25,269 nucleotides of DNA, taken from contig CAJNDS010000696.1 in the NCBI GenBank assembly GCA_905221605.1, positions 62,501-87,769 of the forward strand. The letters are read 5' to 3'. Of this stretch, positions 1-7,406 are shown piece after piece. Source of the stretch: Symbiodinium natans. Taxonomy: Eukaryota; Sar; Dinophyceae; Suessiales; Symbiodiniaceae. Numbering within the stretch: position 1 is the first letter of the stretch; each line of letters starts with the position of its first letter. The notes below the pieces were generated by a model. The model had not been told where the DNA came from. It made no database searches and worked only from the letters and a program-made list of their open reading frames with translations. The position numbers and the translations under genes are program-made.

Positions 1-15
1 CCCTAAACCCTAAAC
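1..15 (-). repeat. CCCTAAA telomere-type repeat, two units
   Basis: Two CCCTAAA units open the window, followed by a GC-rich islet and then TTTAGGG-like sequence. This is too short to call a chromosome end, and the same arrangement recurs many times inside the window. Confidence 0.8.
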
Positions 16-91
16 CGCAGAGGCCGCGCTCTCGGCCCACCAGCGCATGGCGCCCAGCAGCCGCATCGCGCGGCTTTCGAAGACCTTGTGC
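16..91 (-). CDS. Candidate exon-like islet, unrecognised
   Basis: This GC-rich islet sits between CCCTAAA units on its left and TTTAGGG-like repeats on its right. On the minus strand it reads as about 25 codons including KVFESRAMRLLGAMRWWAES, a charged, helix-like peptide. It is preceded by an AG acceptor-like end (gtagccag) and followed by GTTTAG, which could be a donor made from the telomere-type repeat or an in-frame TAG stop. The plus strand is also open, so strand and coding status are uncertain. No family is recognised. Confidence 0.22.
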
Positions 92-117
92 CTGGCTACA
101 TGGTTCAGGTTTTCAGG

Positions 118-620
118 GTTTAGGGTTGAGGGTTTCAGGCTTTAGGGTTTAGGGTTAGGGTTTAGGTTTTCAGGGTTTAGGGTTCAGGGAATGTGGCATT
201 TAGGTTTTAGGTTTGAAGTGTTTAGGGTTTAGGGTTCATTTTTCAGGGTTTTCAGGGTTTAGGCTTCAGGGAGTTTGGGTTTAGGTTTTTGGGAATTTCG
301 GGTTTGGGTTTCAGGTTTTAGGGATTTATAGGGCTTGGGGTTCAGTTTGCAGGGTTTTCAGAGTTTAGGGTATAGGGTTCAGGGAATTTTGCGTTCAGGA
401 TGTTTTTGTCTTTAGGGGTTAGAGAGTTTTGTGTTCAGGGTTCAGGAATCTAGGGGGGGGGGGTTCAGGAATTTAGGGTTCGGGTTCAGGAATTTGGTTT
501 TGGGTTCAGGACTTTAGGGTTTAGGAGTCTGGGGTGATATTGGTTTAGGGAGCAAGGTGCACTTGCAGCTTCGTGTGTGGCAGTCATAGCAGGGTTTAGG
601 GTTAGGGTTTAGGGTTGCGA
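118..620 (+). repeat. Degenerate TTTAGGG telomere-like tract
   Basis: About 500 bp of G-rich strand telomere-like sequence with many variants (TTCAGGG, TTTAGGTTTT, GGGTTTGGG). It also has a G9 run near 460 and short non-repeat interruptions such as 540-590. The decay suggests an old array. No gene is seen here. Confidence 0.85.
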
Positions 621-851
621 CCAAAATCCCGGCTCAAAAGTTGGGCTTGTTGTTCGCAATGGCATTCTTGTATTGGAGTTTTTTTCTATCCAAAGGCTTA
701 ATTCGATTTGTTGGGGGCTATGAGGTAGTTCTCTTTTGCTCAGGCTCGAATAAATTTTCGATCGGGCGCATGTAGTAGAAGAAGCATTCCTCAGACAACC
801 CTCATATGGAGAACTGCCCCAGTGTGGCTCCTCTGTTTCGGGCTTGTCTGA

Positions 852-1040
852 GCTGCTGAACATGAGGTACGGGCTTTGTCAAGGGAGCTGACTTGGGGAT
901 GTTTTGAAACATGCGCGAGGTACGATCGGTGGAAGCTTCAGCAGCAGCCAGTGCTCATGCGACAGCAGCTTCTCAAGCAACGTGGCAGCAGGGAATGTCT
1001 GAGTAGTATCATCCGAAACAGAAGGTGCCCTAAACCCTAA
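852..1040 (+). CDS. Candidate exon or small ORF, glutamine-rich, unrecognised
   Basis: An open frame of 62 codons begins after an in-frame TGA at 849-851. It ends at a TAA formed inside the following CCCTAAA array. It includes a charged and glutamine-rich stretch (RYDRWKLQQQPVLMRQQLLK) encoded by CAG-rich DNA. Another frame over the same DNA reads as an alanine/serine-rich peptide, so the reading frame is not settled. There is no ATG at the start, so it could only be an internal or terminal exon. CAG-rich coding sequence is common in Eimeria genes, which is suggestive only. Confidence 0.25.
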   Translation, partial: AAEHEVRALSRELTWGCFETCARYDRWKLQQQPVLMRQQLLKQRGSRECLSSIIRNRRCPKP

Positions 1041-1093
1041 GCCCTAAGCCCTAAGCCCTACGCCCTAAGCCTAAATCCTAAAACCCTAAGGAC
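1028..1093 (-). repeat. CCCTAAG/CCCTAAA variant array
   Basis: C-rich strand telomere-like units, mostly the CCCTAAG variant with CGCCCTAAG and CCTAAATCC derivatives. It faces the opposite way from the array at 118-620. Confidence 0.85.
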
Positions 1094-1642
1094 CGTAAAC
1101 CATGTCGAGCTCACGACATGAGTACCACCAAAAAACAGCCAGCCATAATTACATGTAGAAATAAATGAGTTGGCTAGGTCCATGTAAGAGTAGTGTGTAG
1201 ATATATGTATACACATATGTACAGATACCTAGATACATTGATCTGGGTACACAGATAGAGATAGAATACGTGATGAAGAACTAACAATATTGCTAACACT
1301 GAACATGCCGACAGTATTAGTTACATGTGTGGCGTAAGTAGTATATTCTAAGTCTTATTGCTGTTCTTTGCATCCTGAACGGTATCTTCGTGTTGATTAC
1401 ATCATCCAAATTTGAATGTTTTTAATTACATCATTGGCTGTAGTATTTCGTGTTGATTGCCTCTGTTTTCATCATAACTACATGAGTATACGCCATTGTA
1501 ACAATAAGGTCAGAATTTGCATTTTATTCATGCCAACCATGTTAAAGGGGCCTTCACTTGAAAGACGAAGTATATTCATTATATAAACTATGAAGATTAC
1601 TACTTCTATCTTCTAGATGATTCATACGAACATATGAAGCTG
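1094..1642. other. AT-rich unique sequence without a recognisable gene
   Basis: About 550 bp of AT-rich, non-telomeric sequence between a CCCTAAG array and a short TTTAGGG block. It includes ATATGTATACACATATGTA-like dinucleotide mixtures around 1200-1230. No convincing open frame, RNA gene or splice pattern was seen. Confidence 0.5.
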
Positions 1643-1700
1643 GGGTTTAGGGTTTATGGGGGAGTGTCAGATACGAGTGCCTGATCCCTGGTTGGACCCC

Positions 1701-1759
1701 AGACTCCCAACTCCAGATTTCCAGACTGACCAGTGACCAGAAATCTGGAGTTTGGAGTT
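1701..1759. repeat. Short inverted repeat (hairpin)
   Basis: The arms at 1701-1722 and 1739-1759 pair as about 18 of 20 bases (ACTCCAGATTTCC against GGAAATCTGGAGT-like sequence) around a short loop. They lie just upstream of an AT microsatellite. Confidence 0.65.
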
Positions 1760-1765
1760 CCCATA

Positions 1766-1771
1766 AATATA

Positions 1772-1807
<36 letters not shown>

Positions 1808-1935
1808 GGCACACATAAATATACATACATTACTAAAGCCTCTACGTATGTATGTCTACATACATGTGTGCACACAGGTGTGTGTTGACATGTATATATA
1901 TATATATGTACACACATGCATGTGTGTATACATAT
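1766..1935. repeat. AT/GT dinucleotide microsatellite cluster
   Basis: (AT)n at about 1766-1807 is followed by mixed TACATACA, GTGTGT and TATATATA stretches to about 1935. Cysteine/tyrosine/isoleucine-rich open frames here are microsatellite translations, not genes. Confidence 0.85.
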
Positions 1936-2034
1936 CTTTGTGTCTTTGCAAGTGGGCGCAGACCCCATTGTTGCAACTTGCCCTGCGCAAAGCCCTCCTT
2001 GCGCAAGGCCCAAGCCGGTGAGGTTTCGTGTTCG

Positions 2035-2225
2035 GGTTTTAGGGTTTAGGGTTTAGGTTTTAGGGTTTAGGGTTTAGGGTTTAGGGGGTTTAGGGGGTTT
2101 AGGGGGTTTAGGGGGCTTAGGGGGCTTAGGGGGTTTAGGGTTTAGGGGGTTTAGGGTTTAGGGGGTTAGGGGGTTTAGGGGGTTTAGGGTTTAGGGGGTT
2201 TGGGGCTCAGGCTTTAGGGTTTTGG
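2035..2225 (+). repeat. TTTAGGG array with TTTAGGGGG variants
   Basis: About 190 bp of tandem G-strand telomere-like units. Perfect TTTAGGG comes first, followed by a run of TTTAGGGGG/CTTAGGGGG variants. The variant block looks like local amplification of one mutated unit. Confidence 0.9.
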
Positions 2226-2245
2226 GCGAAGTATGGTGTGGCTAG

Positions 2246-2383
2246 GGCCTTTTCGTTGTGAGGCAAGCCGTGGTCGCCCTGGTGCAACTTGGCAAAATGC
2301 AGGCGCCACAGTTGAAGGTAGCTCCCCTCAATGACAAAAAGCAGCTGCCTAAGCTTGCCATTTCTATTCGCAGCCGCAGCTAG
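2246..2383 (+). CDS. Candidate exon-like islet, unrecognised
   Basis: This islet lies between a TTTAGGG array and a CCCTAAG array. After a TAG at 2243-2245 one frame stays open for 45 codons and ends in TAG at 2381-2383, with protein-like composition (for example QAVVALVQLGKMQAPQLK). An alternative reading places a 56-base intron at 2318-2373, from GTAGCT after AAG to a pyrimidine-rich TTCTATTCGCAG. Either reading suggests gene material rather than satellite. No family is recognised and no start codon is assigned. Confidence 0.28.
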   Translation, partial: GLFVVRQAVVALVQLGKMQAPQLKVAPLNDKKQLPKLAISIRSRS

Positions 2384-2402
2384 GTATACTTCTATCCTGC
2401 AT

Positions 2403-2433
2403 AAACCCTAAGCCCTAAGCCCTAAACCCTAAA
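2403..2433 (-). repeat. CCCTAAG/CCCTAAA short array
   Basis: Four C-strand telomere-like units immediately left of the next exon-like islet. Confidence 0.85.
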
Positions 2434-2449
2434 TCCAGCTACGACTAAG

Positions 2450-2539
2450 ATGCAGGCGGCTCCGGAGGACCTGGAGAGGGAGGAGGATGATGGTGAGCCA
2501 GCCTCGAAAGCATCAAGCATGGTCTGCCTGGACGACTAG
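2450..2539 (+). CDS. Candidate small ORF / exon, acidic, unrecognised
   Basis: ATG at 2450 opens 29 codons ending at TAG 2537-2539. The peptide contains the acidic stretch EDLEREEDDGEP. The islet also carries splice-like signals: CTAAGATGCAG ending at 2455 resembles a branch point plus acceptor, and ATG/GTGAGCC at 2492/2493 resembles a strong donor. A 37-base internal exon (2456-2492) is therefore an equally good reading. Telomere-like arrays of opposite strand flank it. Confidence 0.28.
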   Translation: MQAAPEDLEREEDDGEPASKASSMVCLDD

Positions 2540-2553
2540 CATGAGATAAAAGG

Positions 2554-2598
2554 TGTAGGGGGTTTAGGGTTTGGGTTTAGGGTTTTGGGTTTTGGGTT
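2554..2598 (+). repeat. TTTAGGG-like short array
   Basis: Degenerate G-strand units (GGGTTTAGGGTTTGGG and TTTTGGG variants) to the right of the islet at 2450-2539. Confidence 0.8.
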
Positions 2599-2599
2599 A

Positions 2600-2695
2600 C
2601 TTGAAGGTTCATGAGTACTTATAAGTGGGGTTATAAGTACCCTAAATAGTTACCCTACTTATAACCCTACTTGTATCCACCCATGAACCTCCAAG
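2600..2695. repeat. 96-bp imperfect palindrome (fold-back)
   Basis: The arm CTTGAAGGTTCATG (2600-2613) matches the reverse complement of CATGAACCTCCAAG (2682-2695) at 13 of 14 bases. The inner parts also pair (ATAAGTGGGGTTATAAGTA against TACTTATAACCCTACTTGT). It could form a long hairpin. No partner copy was found in the window, and the resemblance to other fold-backs here is only general. Confidence 0.75.
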
Positions 2696-2811
2696 CAGGT
2701 TCTATTTGATGGAGGGTTGCAGGGTTTGAGGTTCTATTTCTTTTGGGGTTACAGGGTTTGTGAGGGTAGAGTTGAGTCCCAATTCAAGGTCTCTGTGCTG
2801 AGTCCGTGCAG

Positions 2812-2898
2812 AGGTCCGCATCTTCGCCGCTTTTGCTCAAGTAGTCCGGCTATCTTGGCCGCTCGCCTCTCCATGTGCGGCGAACTGCACGGACGGAG
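2812..2898 (+). CDS. Candidate internal exon, unrecognised
   Basis: An 87-base GC-rich segment is preceded by GAGTCCGTGCAG (acceptor-like) and followed by GTAGGTGAG (donor-like). Two frames are open. One begins [18 protein letters not shown] and the other [18 protein letters not shown]. The segment abuts the large GT microsatellite, which would then lie in the intron. The splice context supports it, but family and frame are unknown. Confidence 0.3.
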
Positions 2899-2907
2899 GT
2901 AGGTGAG

Positions 2908-2911
<4 letters not shown>

Positions 2912-2983
<72 letters not shown>
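2912..2983 (+). repeat. (GT)36 microsatellite
   Basis: About 72 bp of uninterrupted GT/TG dinucleotide, followed by a T run. The alternating purine-pyrimidine tract could adopt Z-DNA. Cys-Val or Thr-His repeat translations are artefacts. Confidence 0.95.
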
Positions 2984-2986
<3 letters not shown>

Positions 2987-3008
2987 TTTCATGGGGTTAT
3001 ATACGAAT

Positions 3009-3036
3009 AATATATATATATATATATTCATATACA

Positions 3037-3081
<45 letters not shown>

Positions 3082-3186
3082 ACATGTGTATATATATATA
3101 TATGTATATATGTATATGTATATATATATATGTTTATATGTATATATGCATATATGTATATATGTATATATGTATATATGTATAGT
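3009..3186. repeat. (TA)n / TATATG microsatellite
   Basis: About 180 bp of TA-rich dinucleotide with ATGTATAT hexamer-like variants. It begins 25 bases after the GT tract. Confidence 0.92.
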
Positions 3187-3246
3187 GCGAGTATACTGTA
3201 TAGGGCTGTAAGAGAATGATTTTGGCTATCATTTAGGCTCCTGCAG

Positions 3247-3315
3247 TATTACCAGGCCATGCTCGACAGGGGCCTTGCGTGCCTTGCCAATGCGTCGTCA
3301 AACCAGCTGCATGCA
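3247..3315 (+). CDS. Candidate internal exon, unrecognised
   Basis: 69 bases read as 23 codons beginning [31 protein letters not shown] (acceptor) comes directly before it and GTGTGA (weak donor) directly after; read through, that sequence gives an in-frame TGA at 3319. A perfect TTTAGGG array begins nine bases after the putative donor. It is among the most protein-like islets, though short. Confidence 0.33.
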
Positions 3316-3323
3316 GTGTGATG

Positions 3324-3386
3324 CTTAGGGTTTAGGGTTTAGGGTTTAGGGTTTAGGGTTTAGGGTTTAGGGTTTAGGGTTTAGGG
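3324..3386 (+). repeat. Perfect TTTAGGG array, nine units
   Basis: Nine essentially perfect TTTAGGG units, in contrast to the decayed arrays nearby. This implies recent addition or homogenisation. Confidence 0.95.
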
Positions 3387-3450
3387 CGCATCCATGCACA
3401 AGATCCTCCCTTTCGAACTGTAGCTCCCTTCAAGCTCAAGGTGTTCCCAG

Positions 3451-3517
3451 GCCCCTTTCGAGCTGTCTGATGGCCGCGTTCATGCACACGCAAGCTTCAT
3501 CTGGTGACAAAGCGAAG
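3451..3517 (+). CDS. Candidate internal exon, unrecognised
   Basis: 67 bases lie between GTGTTCCCAG (acceptor) and AAG/GTGATC (donor). One open frame contains CLMAAFMHTQASSGDKAK and another reads FELSDGRVHAHASF. If real, the following intron is 3518-3657 and contains fold-back element A1. Confidence 0.27.
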
Positions 3518-3528
3518 GTGATCTGGCT

Positions 3529-3628
3529 GTTTTCCAAAATAGGGGTACCCCTAATATACCCCGAAATACTATAGTCCTGATTATAAATGTAGGAAGCCCC
3601 AAAAAGGGTACCCCATTTTCGGAAACCC
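3529..3628 (-). repeat. Fold-back element family A, copy A1
   Basis: A 100-bp inverted repeat: CCAAAATAGGGGTACCCC at the left pairs with GGGTACCCCATTTTCGG at the right. Its reverse complement aligns end to end with 22279-22378 and with 6749-6853. The layout resembles a MITE. No clear target duplication was seen. Confidence 0.72.
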
Positions 3629-3657
3629 GCATCTCTGCTTCCTTTATCACTGCCCAG

Positions 3658-3729
3658 GTATCGAGCAAGGCCCTCTCACGATCCCAACGACCAGCCTTAA
3701 CTACCTCAAGCTACCCTGGCCCTAGCTAG
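3658..3729 (+). CDS. Candidate terminal exon, unrecognised
   Basis: The segment follows a pyrimidine-rich acceptor-like end (CTTTATCACTGCCCAG at 3657). It is open for 23 codons to TAG 3727-3729, with a Ser/Thr/Pro-rich peptide (SKALSRSQRPALTTSSYPG). It could be the 3' exon of the pieces upstream. Frame continuity was not established. Confidence 0.22.
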   Translation, partial: VSSKALSRSQRPALTTSSYPGPS

Positions 3730-3744
3730 ACGACCTGAATCCGA

Positions 3745-4060
3745 ATACTCAAACCCTACACCACCTAAGCCCCAAACCTTAAACCCTCACGCAGAAGTTG
3801 AGCTTTGACACCGCAGTGGGCTTCTAGCTGGCGCATCACCGCTCGGCGCGTCCGGGTGCAAAACAGTGAGTGACCGGGTTCTCGCAACACTCTAACCCGA
3901 CCCCCCTCCCCCCCCAAAAAAAAAAAAAACATACAAGCAAAAAGAAGATCCTAAACCCCTGAACCCCAAACCCTAAATCCTTCAACCCCAAGCCATAAAC
4001 ACCCAAATTCCTAAACCTTACAAACCCTCAACCATAGACACCCCAAACCCGACACGACGG
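3745..4060 (-). repeat. Degenerate CCCTAAA tract with C and A homopolymers
   Basis: Scattered C-strand telomere-like units (AAACCCTA, CCCCAAACC and similar) with C-rich/A13 homopolymers at 3900-3930. It encloses the candidate exon 3817-3865. Near 4055-4081 a GACACGACGGTCTCCC motif is directly repeated twice. Confidence 0.75.
3817..3865 (+). CDS. Candidate internal exon, unrecognised
   Basis: 49 bases lie between CTTTGACACCGCAG (acceptor) and ACA/GTGAGTG, a near-consensus donor. The open frame reads WASSWRITARRVRVQN plus one base. The donor quality makes this one of the better exon candidates, but the peptide is too short to identify. Confidence 0.32.
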
Positions 4061-4225
4061 TCTCCCGACACGACGGTCTCCCGAATCATGTTCTATTTTG
4101 GGGGGGTTGCACAAGACTGAACATGCCACTTCAGTTTGCAATGGGTTCCAAGAGGGGAGATAGTACCTCCTAACTTCTCAACGGGGTAGCCTGAGCTCTA
4201 GGAGTCCAAGATCCCTAACTTCTAG

Positions 4226-4319
4226 ACCCTGAACCCTAAACCCTAAATCCCAAACCCTTAACCCTAACCCCTAAACCCTAAACCCTAAACCGTAAACCCT
4301 AAACCCTAAACCCTAAACC
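4226..4319 (-). repeat. CCCTAAA array
   Basis: About 13 C-strand units, mostly perfect, with CCCTAAC, CCGTAAA and similar variants. Confidence 0.9.
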
Positions 4320-4331
4320 ACCCCCACCCAG

Positions 4332-4400
4332 GATGCCCACATGCTTCGGACTCAGGCTGGCCCCCGTCTCATGCTGCCCGAAAAGACCCACCGAAACCCT
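4332..4400 (+). CDS. Candidate exon-like islet, unrecognised
   Basis: A GC-rich islet between two CCCTAAA arrays follows CCACCCAG (acceptor-like). One frame opens with ATG and reads MPTCFGLRLAPVSCCPKRP; another is open to a TAG in the next telomere-like unit. No good donor is seen. Confidence 0.17.
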
Positions 4401-4530
4401 AGCCCTAAGCCCTAAAACCCAAAACCCGAAGCCCATCCTTTTCCAGTCCCAAACCGTAAACTGGCCCTAAACCCTAAACCCCAAACCCCAAACCCTAAAC
4501 CCTATACCCTAAACCCTATACCCTAAACCC
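4396..4530 (-). repeat. CCCTAAA array with variants
   Basis: C-strand telomere-like units with AAAACCC, CCCTATA and CCCCAAA variants. A non-repeat interruption lies near 4425-4465. Confidence 0.85.
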
Positions 4531-4531
4531 C

Positions 4532-4636
4532 GACTCCTCCACCTCTTGCACTGCCAGGCGTACCAACAGCCAGGCTGAGGTCTGTTCGGAGACCTGGCCT
4601 GGAGGCTACTTGGAGTGCTTAGGGTTGTGGATTTAG
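4532..4636 (+). CDS. Candidate exon-like islet, unrecognised
   Basis: This islet lies between CCCTAAA (left) and TTTAGGG (right) arrays and is open for 34 codons to a TAG in the right array. It contains TNSQAEVCSETWPGGYLE. A good acceptor-like sequence (CACCTCTTGCACTGCCAG) ends at 4557, so the exon may begin at 4558. A GTCTGT at about 4580 is a possible donor. Confidence 0.24.
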   Translation, partial: DSSTSCTARRTNSQAEVCSETWPGGYLECLGLWI

Positions 4637-4690
4637 GGTTTAGGGTTTAGAGTTTAGGGTTTAGGGTTTAGGGTTTAGGGTTTAGGGTTC
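4617..4690 (+). repeat. TTTAGGG array
   Basis: About ten G-strand units, largely perfect, closing the islet on its left. Confidence 0.9.
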
Positions 4691-4910
4691 AGGGGATGAA
4701 GGGTACCAGGAGGAAAAAAAAGTGCCCAGAAGAACAGCCTCTAGGCTTCGGCTGTAAGACCAGGTGCATACACTTGCTGGGAGGGGGGGTTGGTAGTAAA
4801 AAAATGACTGTAGCATTGGGGGAGGGACACATTAATACCCTTGGAACCAGATGCTTGGCTTCATAGGGTTGCAGGTGGCTTCGTGATCGCAGGTACCTAT
4901 AAAGCCTCAA
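4691..4910. other. Unique islet without a clear gene
   Basis: About 220 bp of non-telomeric sequence between a TTTAGGG array and a short CCCTAAG array. A minus-strand frame of about 70 codons spans it, but its composition is not convincing. Confidence 0.4.
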
Positions 4911-5025
4911 CCCTCGGCCCTAAGCCCTAAACCCTAAACCATCGGATTCTATATGATCAGCGATTTTCAGGATTGATTAAAGGGGTCAAACCTCAAACCC
5001 AAACCCTAAACTTAAGTGTCTACCG

Positions 5026-5054
5026 CCCCCCCCCCCCCCCCCCCCCCCCCCCCC
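5026..5054 (+). repeat. C29 homopolymer
   Basis: 29 consecutive C, following CCCTAAA-like sequence at 4975-5012. A run this long is prone to sequencing error, so its true length is uncertain. Confidence 0.85.
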
Positions 5055-5112
5055 GCCAGGTACCCCTTGAGAAGAGCCTCAAAGTCTTCATAAATCTATA
5101 AATGTATCTTCA

Positions 5113-5147
5113 TGATACGATTTTGATACGATTTTGATACGATTTTG
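5113..5147 (+). repeat. 11-bp tandem repeat, three copies
   Basis: GATACGATTTT is repeated three times, the last copy running into TGGTCCGATT. Confidence 0.85.
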
Positions 5148-5215
5148 GTCCGATTAAAAAGAGGTTCTTTGGGGTGCGAGGACTGAGAACTTCCTGAAAG
5201 TTGGTGGAACCCTTG

Positions 5216-5236
5216 CCCCCCCCCCCCCCCCCCCCC
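5216..5236 (+). repeat. C21 homopolymer
   Basis: 21 consecutive C. The poly-glycine minus-strand frame over it is an artefact. A further C12 lies near 5382. Confidence 0.85.
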
Positions 5237-5625
5237 GCCCCCTGCCCTTCTATACCCCTCAACAAAGTCGAGTTCCATTAAAGGTCATGCAAGAACTCTG
5301 TATATGTATATAGGTACGTAAGTAGGTAAAGTAAGTAAGCAAGTATACACACACACCCCAGAAAGGGACCCCCGATTTTGAACCCCCCCCCCCTTCAACC
5401 GCAAACCCTAATCCCTAAATCCTGACCCTCAAGCCCGCTATCCCCGGAAACCAACATACTCTTATATCCCCCTGGGGAAGTATTTGTTTGTATTTTTGTT
5501 TATATAAAACCCAAGAGGACATTAAACATATGATTTTGAGGAAGGTTCTTAAGGGAGGATAGACTCTGCAGACCCAGAGTACGCCCTTGTTCCCTTCTTC
5601 GTTGGGTTAGGTTCCCTTATGAACC

Positions 5626-5735
5626 CTTGGAAACCCTAAACCCTGGACCCTAAACCCTAAACCCTAAACCCTAACCCCTAAACCCTAAACCCTGAACCCT
5701 AAACCCTAAACCCTAAACCTAAACCCGAATAAACC
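5626..5735 (-). repeat. CCCTAAA array
   Basis: About 14 C-strand units with few variants, ending 26 bases before the best exon candidate. Confidence 0.9.
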
Positions 5736-5761
5736 GTAAACTGGCCCCCCTATATTCCCAG

Positions 5762-5863
5762 CCTATTCTGGTACCCAAGGCTCAGACCCCCGCGAATCGC
5801 AAGACGGGAGCAGCCGCCTCCCATGGCAACTCTTTTCACCTTTGCGGCACTGACCGGTGCCAG
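5762..5863 (+). CDS. Best candidate internal exon, unrecognised
   Basis: A 102-base segment is bounded by CCCTATATTCCCAG (acceptor, ending 5761) and CCAG/GTACC (donor, from 5864). It contains exactly 34 open codons in one frame, beginning PILVPKAQTPANRKTGAAAS. An in-frame TAG just beyond the donor (5868-5870) is what an intron would provide. A second frame has an ATG at 5823 and continues open into the next sequence. It resembles no family I recognise. The CCCTAAA array directly upstream would be part of the preceding intron. Confidence 0.38.
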
Positions 5864-5870
5864 GTACCAT

Positions 5871-6224
5871 AGCCGTTTCAAGCAACGCGGTGAAGCCCAG
5901 CGTTTGGGGCTTATCAATGGGGTCTTAGGGCTTACTACTAGGCTTCAACAGTGTGTATCAACAGGGTTAAATAGGGTTTATCGGGTTTTTTCAAGGGCCC
6001 GTACCTCAGAGCCCTTTTAGAGAAGGTAAGGGGACCCGTACTAAGGGACCCTGTATCTTCCCCTGGAGGATAAGAGATTGGCGGAGGGACCTTTGTTGGA
6101 GACCTTCGGTGCTTTTGTAAGGCTACTTCGGTATAGTGGGAGTATATAAGGTGCATGTGTTTTGTACAACAGGTGATAGGATTAAGGGTCCTTATCCCAA
6201 TGGTAGGATCGTCTTCGAAAGTGT
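5871..6224. other. Unique sequence, no clear gene
   Basis: About 350 bp without telomere-like repeats. It contains purine-rich short motifs (AAGGGACCC, AAGGGTCCTTATCCC) like those in the fold-back families, and weak open frames on both strands. No supported function. Confidence 0.4.
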
Positions 6225-6362
6225 CCTAAACCCTAAACCCTAAACCCTAAACCCCCAAACCCTAAACCCAAAACCCAAAACCCTAAACCCTAAACCCTAA
6301 ACCCTAAACCCTAAGCCCTAAGCCCTAAGCCCTAAGCCCTAAACCTATTATAAGCCCTAAAT
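6225..6362 (-). repeat. CCCTAAA array with CCCTAAG block
   Basis: About 18 C-strand units. The right part shifts to CCCTAAG, showing local spread of a variant unit. Confidence 0.92.
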
Positions 6363-6469
6363 CTCGCATCCAAGCTCCGGTGTCTAGGCTTTGAGGTTTC
6401 AAGTTCGAGGGCATGCTGGGAGACTTACGGATGCAGGGTTTCACTTGGTGTAGTTCCCTAAAATCGCAC

Positions 6470-6505
6470 GGTTTAGGGTTTAGGGTTTAGGGTTTAGGGT
6501 TTAAG
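6470..6505 (+). repeat. TTTAGGG array, five units
   Basis: Perfect G-strand units to the right of a ~105-bp islet (6363-6469), facing the array at 6225-6362. Confidence 0.9.
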
Positions 6506-6748
6506 GTAGATTCCCTTGTCTAGCAAGGGTTCTCCCCTTTTGACGGACGCACGAGCACGCACCTACCTCTCCACCTACCTCAAGCACAGAGTTGAAGATT
6601 GTCATGCAGTGTTTCAGATACATATGAAGCAGGGTTTTTACTACTGTTTTGGTGAGTGTATATAAGGTTCCTTTTTCATATTGGTGAGTGTATATATTGG
6701 GTGTCCTTTTGGGGATACAAGACTACTTCATATGCACGTGTGAAAATG

Positions 6749-6853
6749 GGGGGGGGGGTCCGAAAAAAGGGTATCCTTTTTTGCGGGGTCCCTTTAAGGG
6801 GACTCGATTCTATTTGGGGTTTAAAGGGGGTACCCCTATTTTGGGAAACTCCC
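6749..6853 (+). repeat. Fold-back element family A, copy A2
   Basis: It shares the arrangement TCCGAAAA...GGGTA(T/C)CC...GGGG(T/C)TTCC-like blocks and the closing CCCCTATTTTGGGAAAC with copies A1 and A3. A G10 run precedes it. Two overlapping open frames run through it but follow the hairpin, not a gene. Confidence 0.65.
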
Positions 6854-6927
6854 GTACATGTCTAAAGTGAACCCTGAGTGCAACCTACATGATCCTCAAC
6901 AATCCTCAACAAGCCCAAACACCATAG

Positions 6928-7092
6928 ACAGCCTCAAACGCGGACCCTGCCAGAGTGGAGAGGACAAGCGCGCCGCCAGGCCGCGCTACCCAGCTCAAAC
7001 TGCAAAAGCAGTATAGCTGGCGCGGCTGCCATCATGGACTCGTAGATTCTTCTTGCTCTCTACAGTTGCCCTCGGTACTAATGGTTCCCTAG
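6928..7092 (+). CDS. Candidate exon-like islet, unrecognised
   Basis: After an in-frame TAG at 6925-6927 the frame is open for 54 codons to TAG 7090-7092. The peptide is polar and basic (VERTSAPPGRATQLKLQKQY). GACCATAGACAG-like sequence could give an acceptor near 6930. It is GC-richer than its surroundings and is followed at once by a fold-back. No family is recognised. Confidence 0.27.
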   Translation, partial: TASNADPARVERTSAPPGRATQLKLQKQYSWRGCHHGLVDSSCSLQLPSVLMVP

Positions 7093-7200
7093 GGGTCCAT
7101 GTACCTATATAGTATATACTCGGGCACTAAAGCACTATGTGTGAAGCCCTTTAAGGGCCAAGTATATACCATAGAGGTACATGGACCCTTAGGGGGTTTC
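7083..7200. repeat. 118-bp fold-back hairpin
   Basis: Arms around 7083-7124 and 7156-7200 pair well: GGGGTCCATGTACCTATATA against the reverse complement of the right arm containing AGAGGTACATGGACCC, then GTATATACT against AGTATATAC. It is a single copy in the window, with GGTCC-type arms like family B. Confidence 0.75.
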
Positions 7201-7406
7201 TAGAGGATACCTTATTCCCTGAATCCCCATTTTTGCCCTAGCAAGGTTAGGATATCGAAGCGCGCAGTTTCGGTCGCGAGTCCTGGTTGCCCGATTGCAC
7301 GCCGAAATGCAAAAGGGCACACTAGCGAGGCGCTGAGTGAACAAGCCAGGCTTGCCTGCTTTGGTTTAGGGTTTTGGGTGCCGTTAGGCCCTTGTAACAC
7401 GAAGCC

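Noticed and set aside
1-15. Chromosome end at the left edge of the window
   Set aside because: Only two units are present, and identical short arrays occur throughout. Nothing distinguishes this edge as a true telomere.
609-863. Minus-strand 84-codon frame
   Set aside because: No repeat explains it, but the peptide resembles no family, has no splice or promoter support, and overlaps the start of another candidate on the plus strand.
2837-3219. Cys-Val, Thr-His and Tyr-Ile repeat open frames
   Set aside because: Direct translations of the GT and TA microsatellites.
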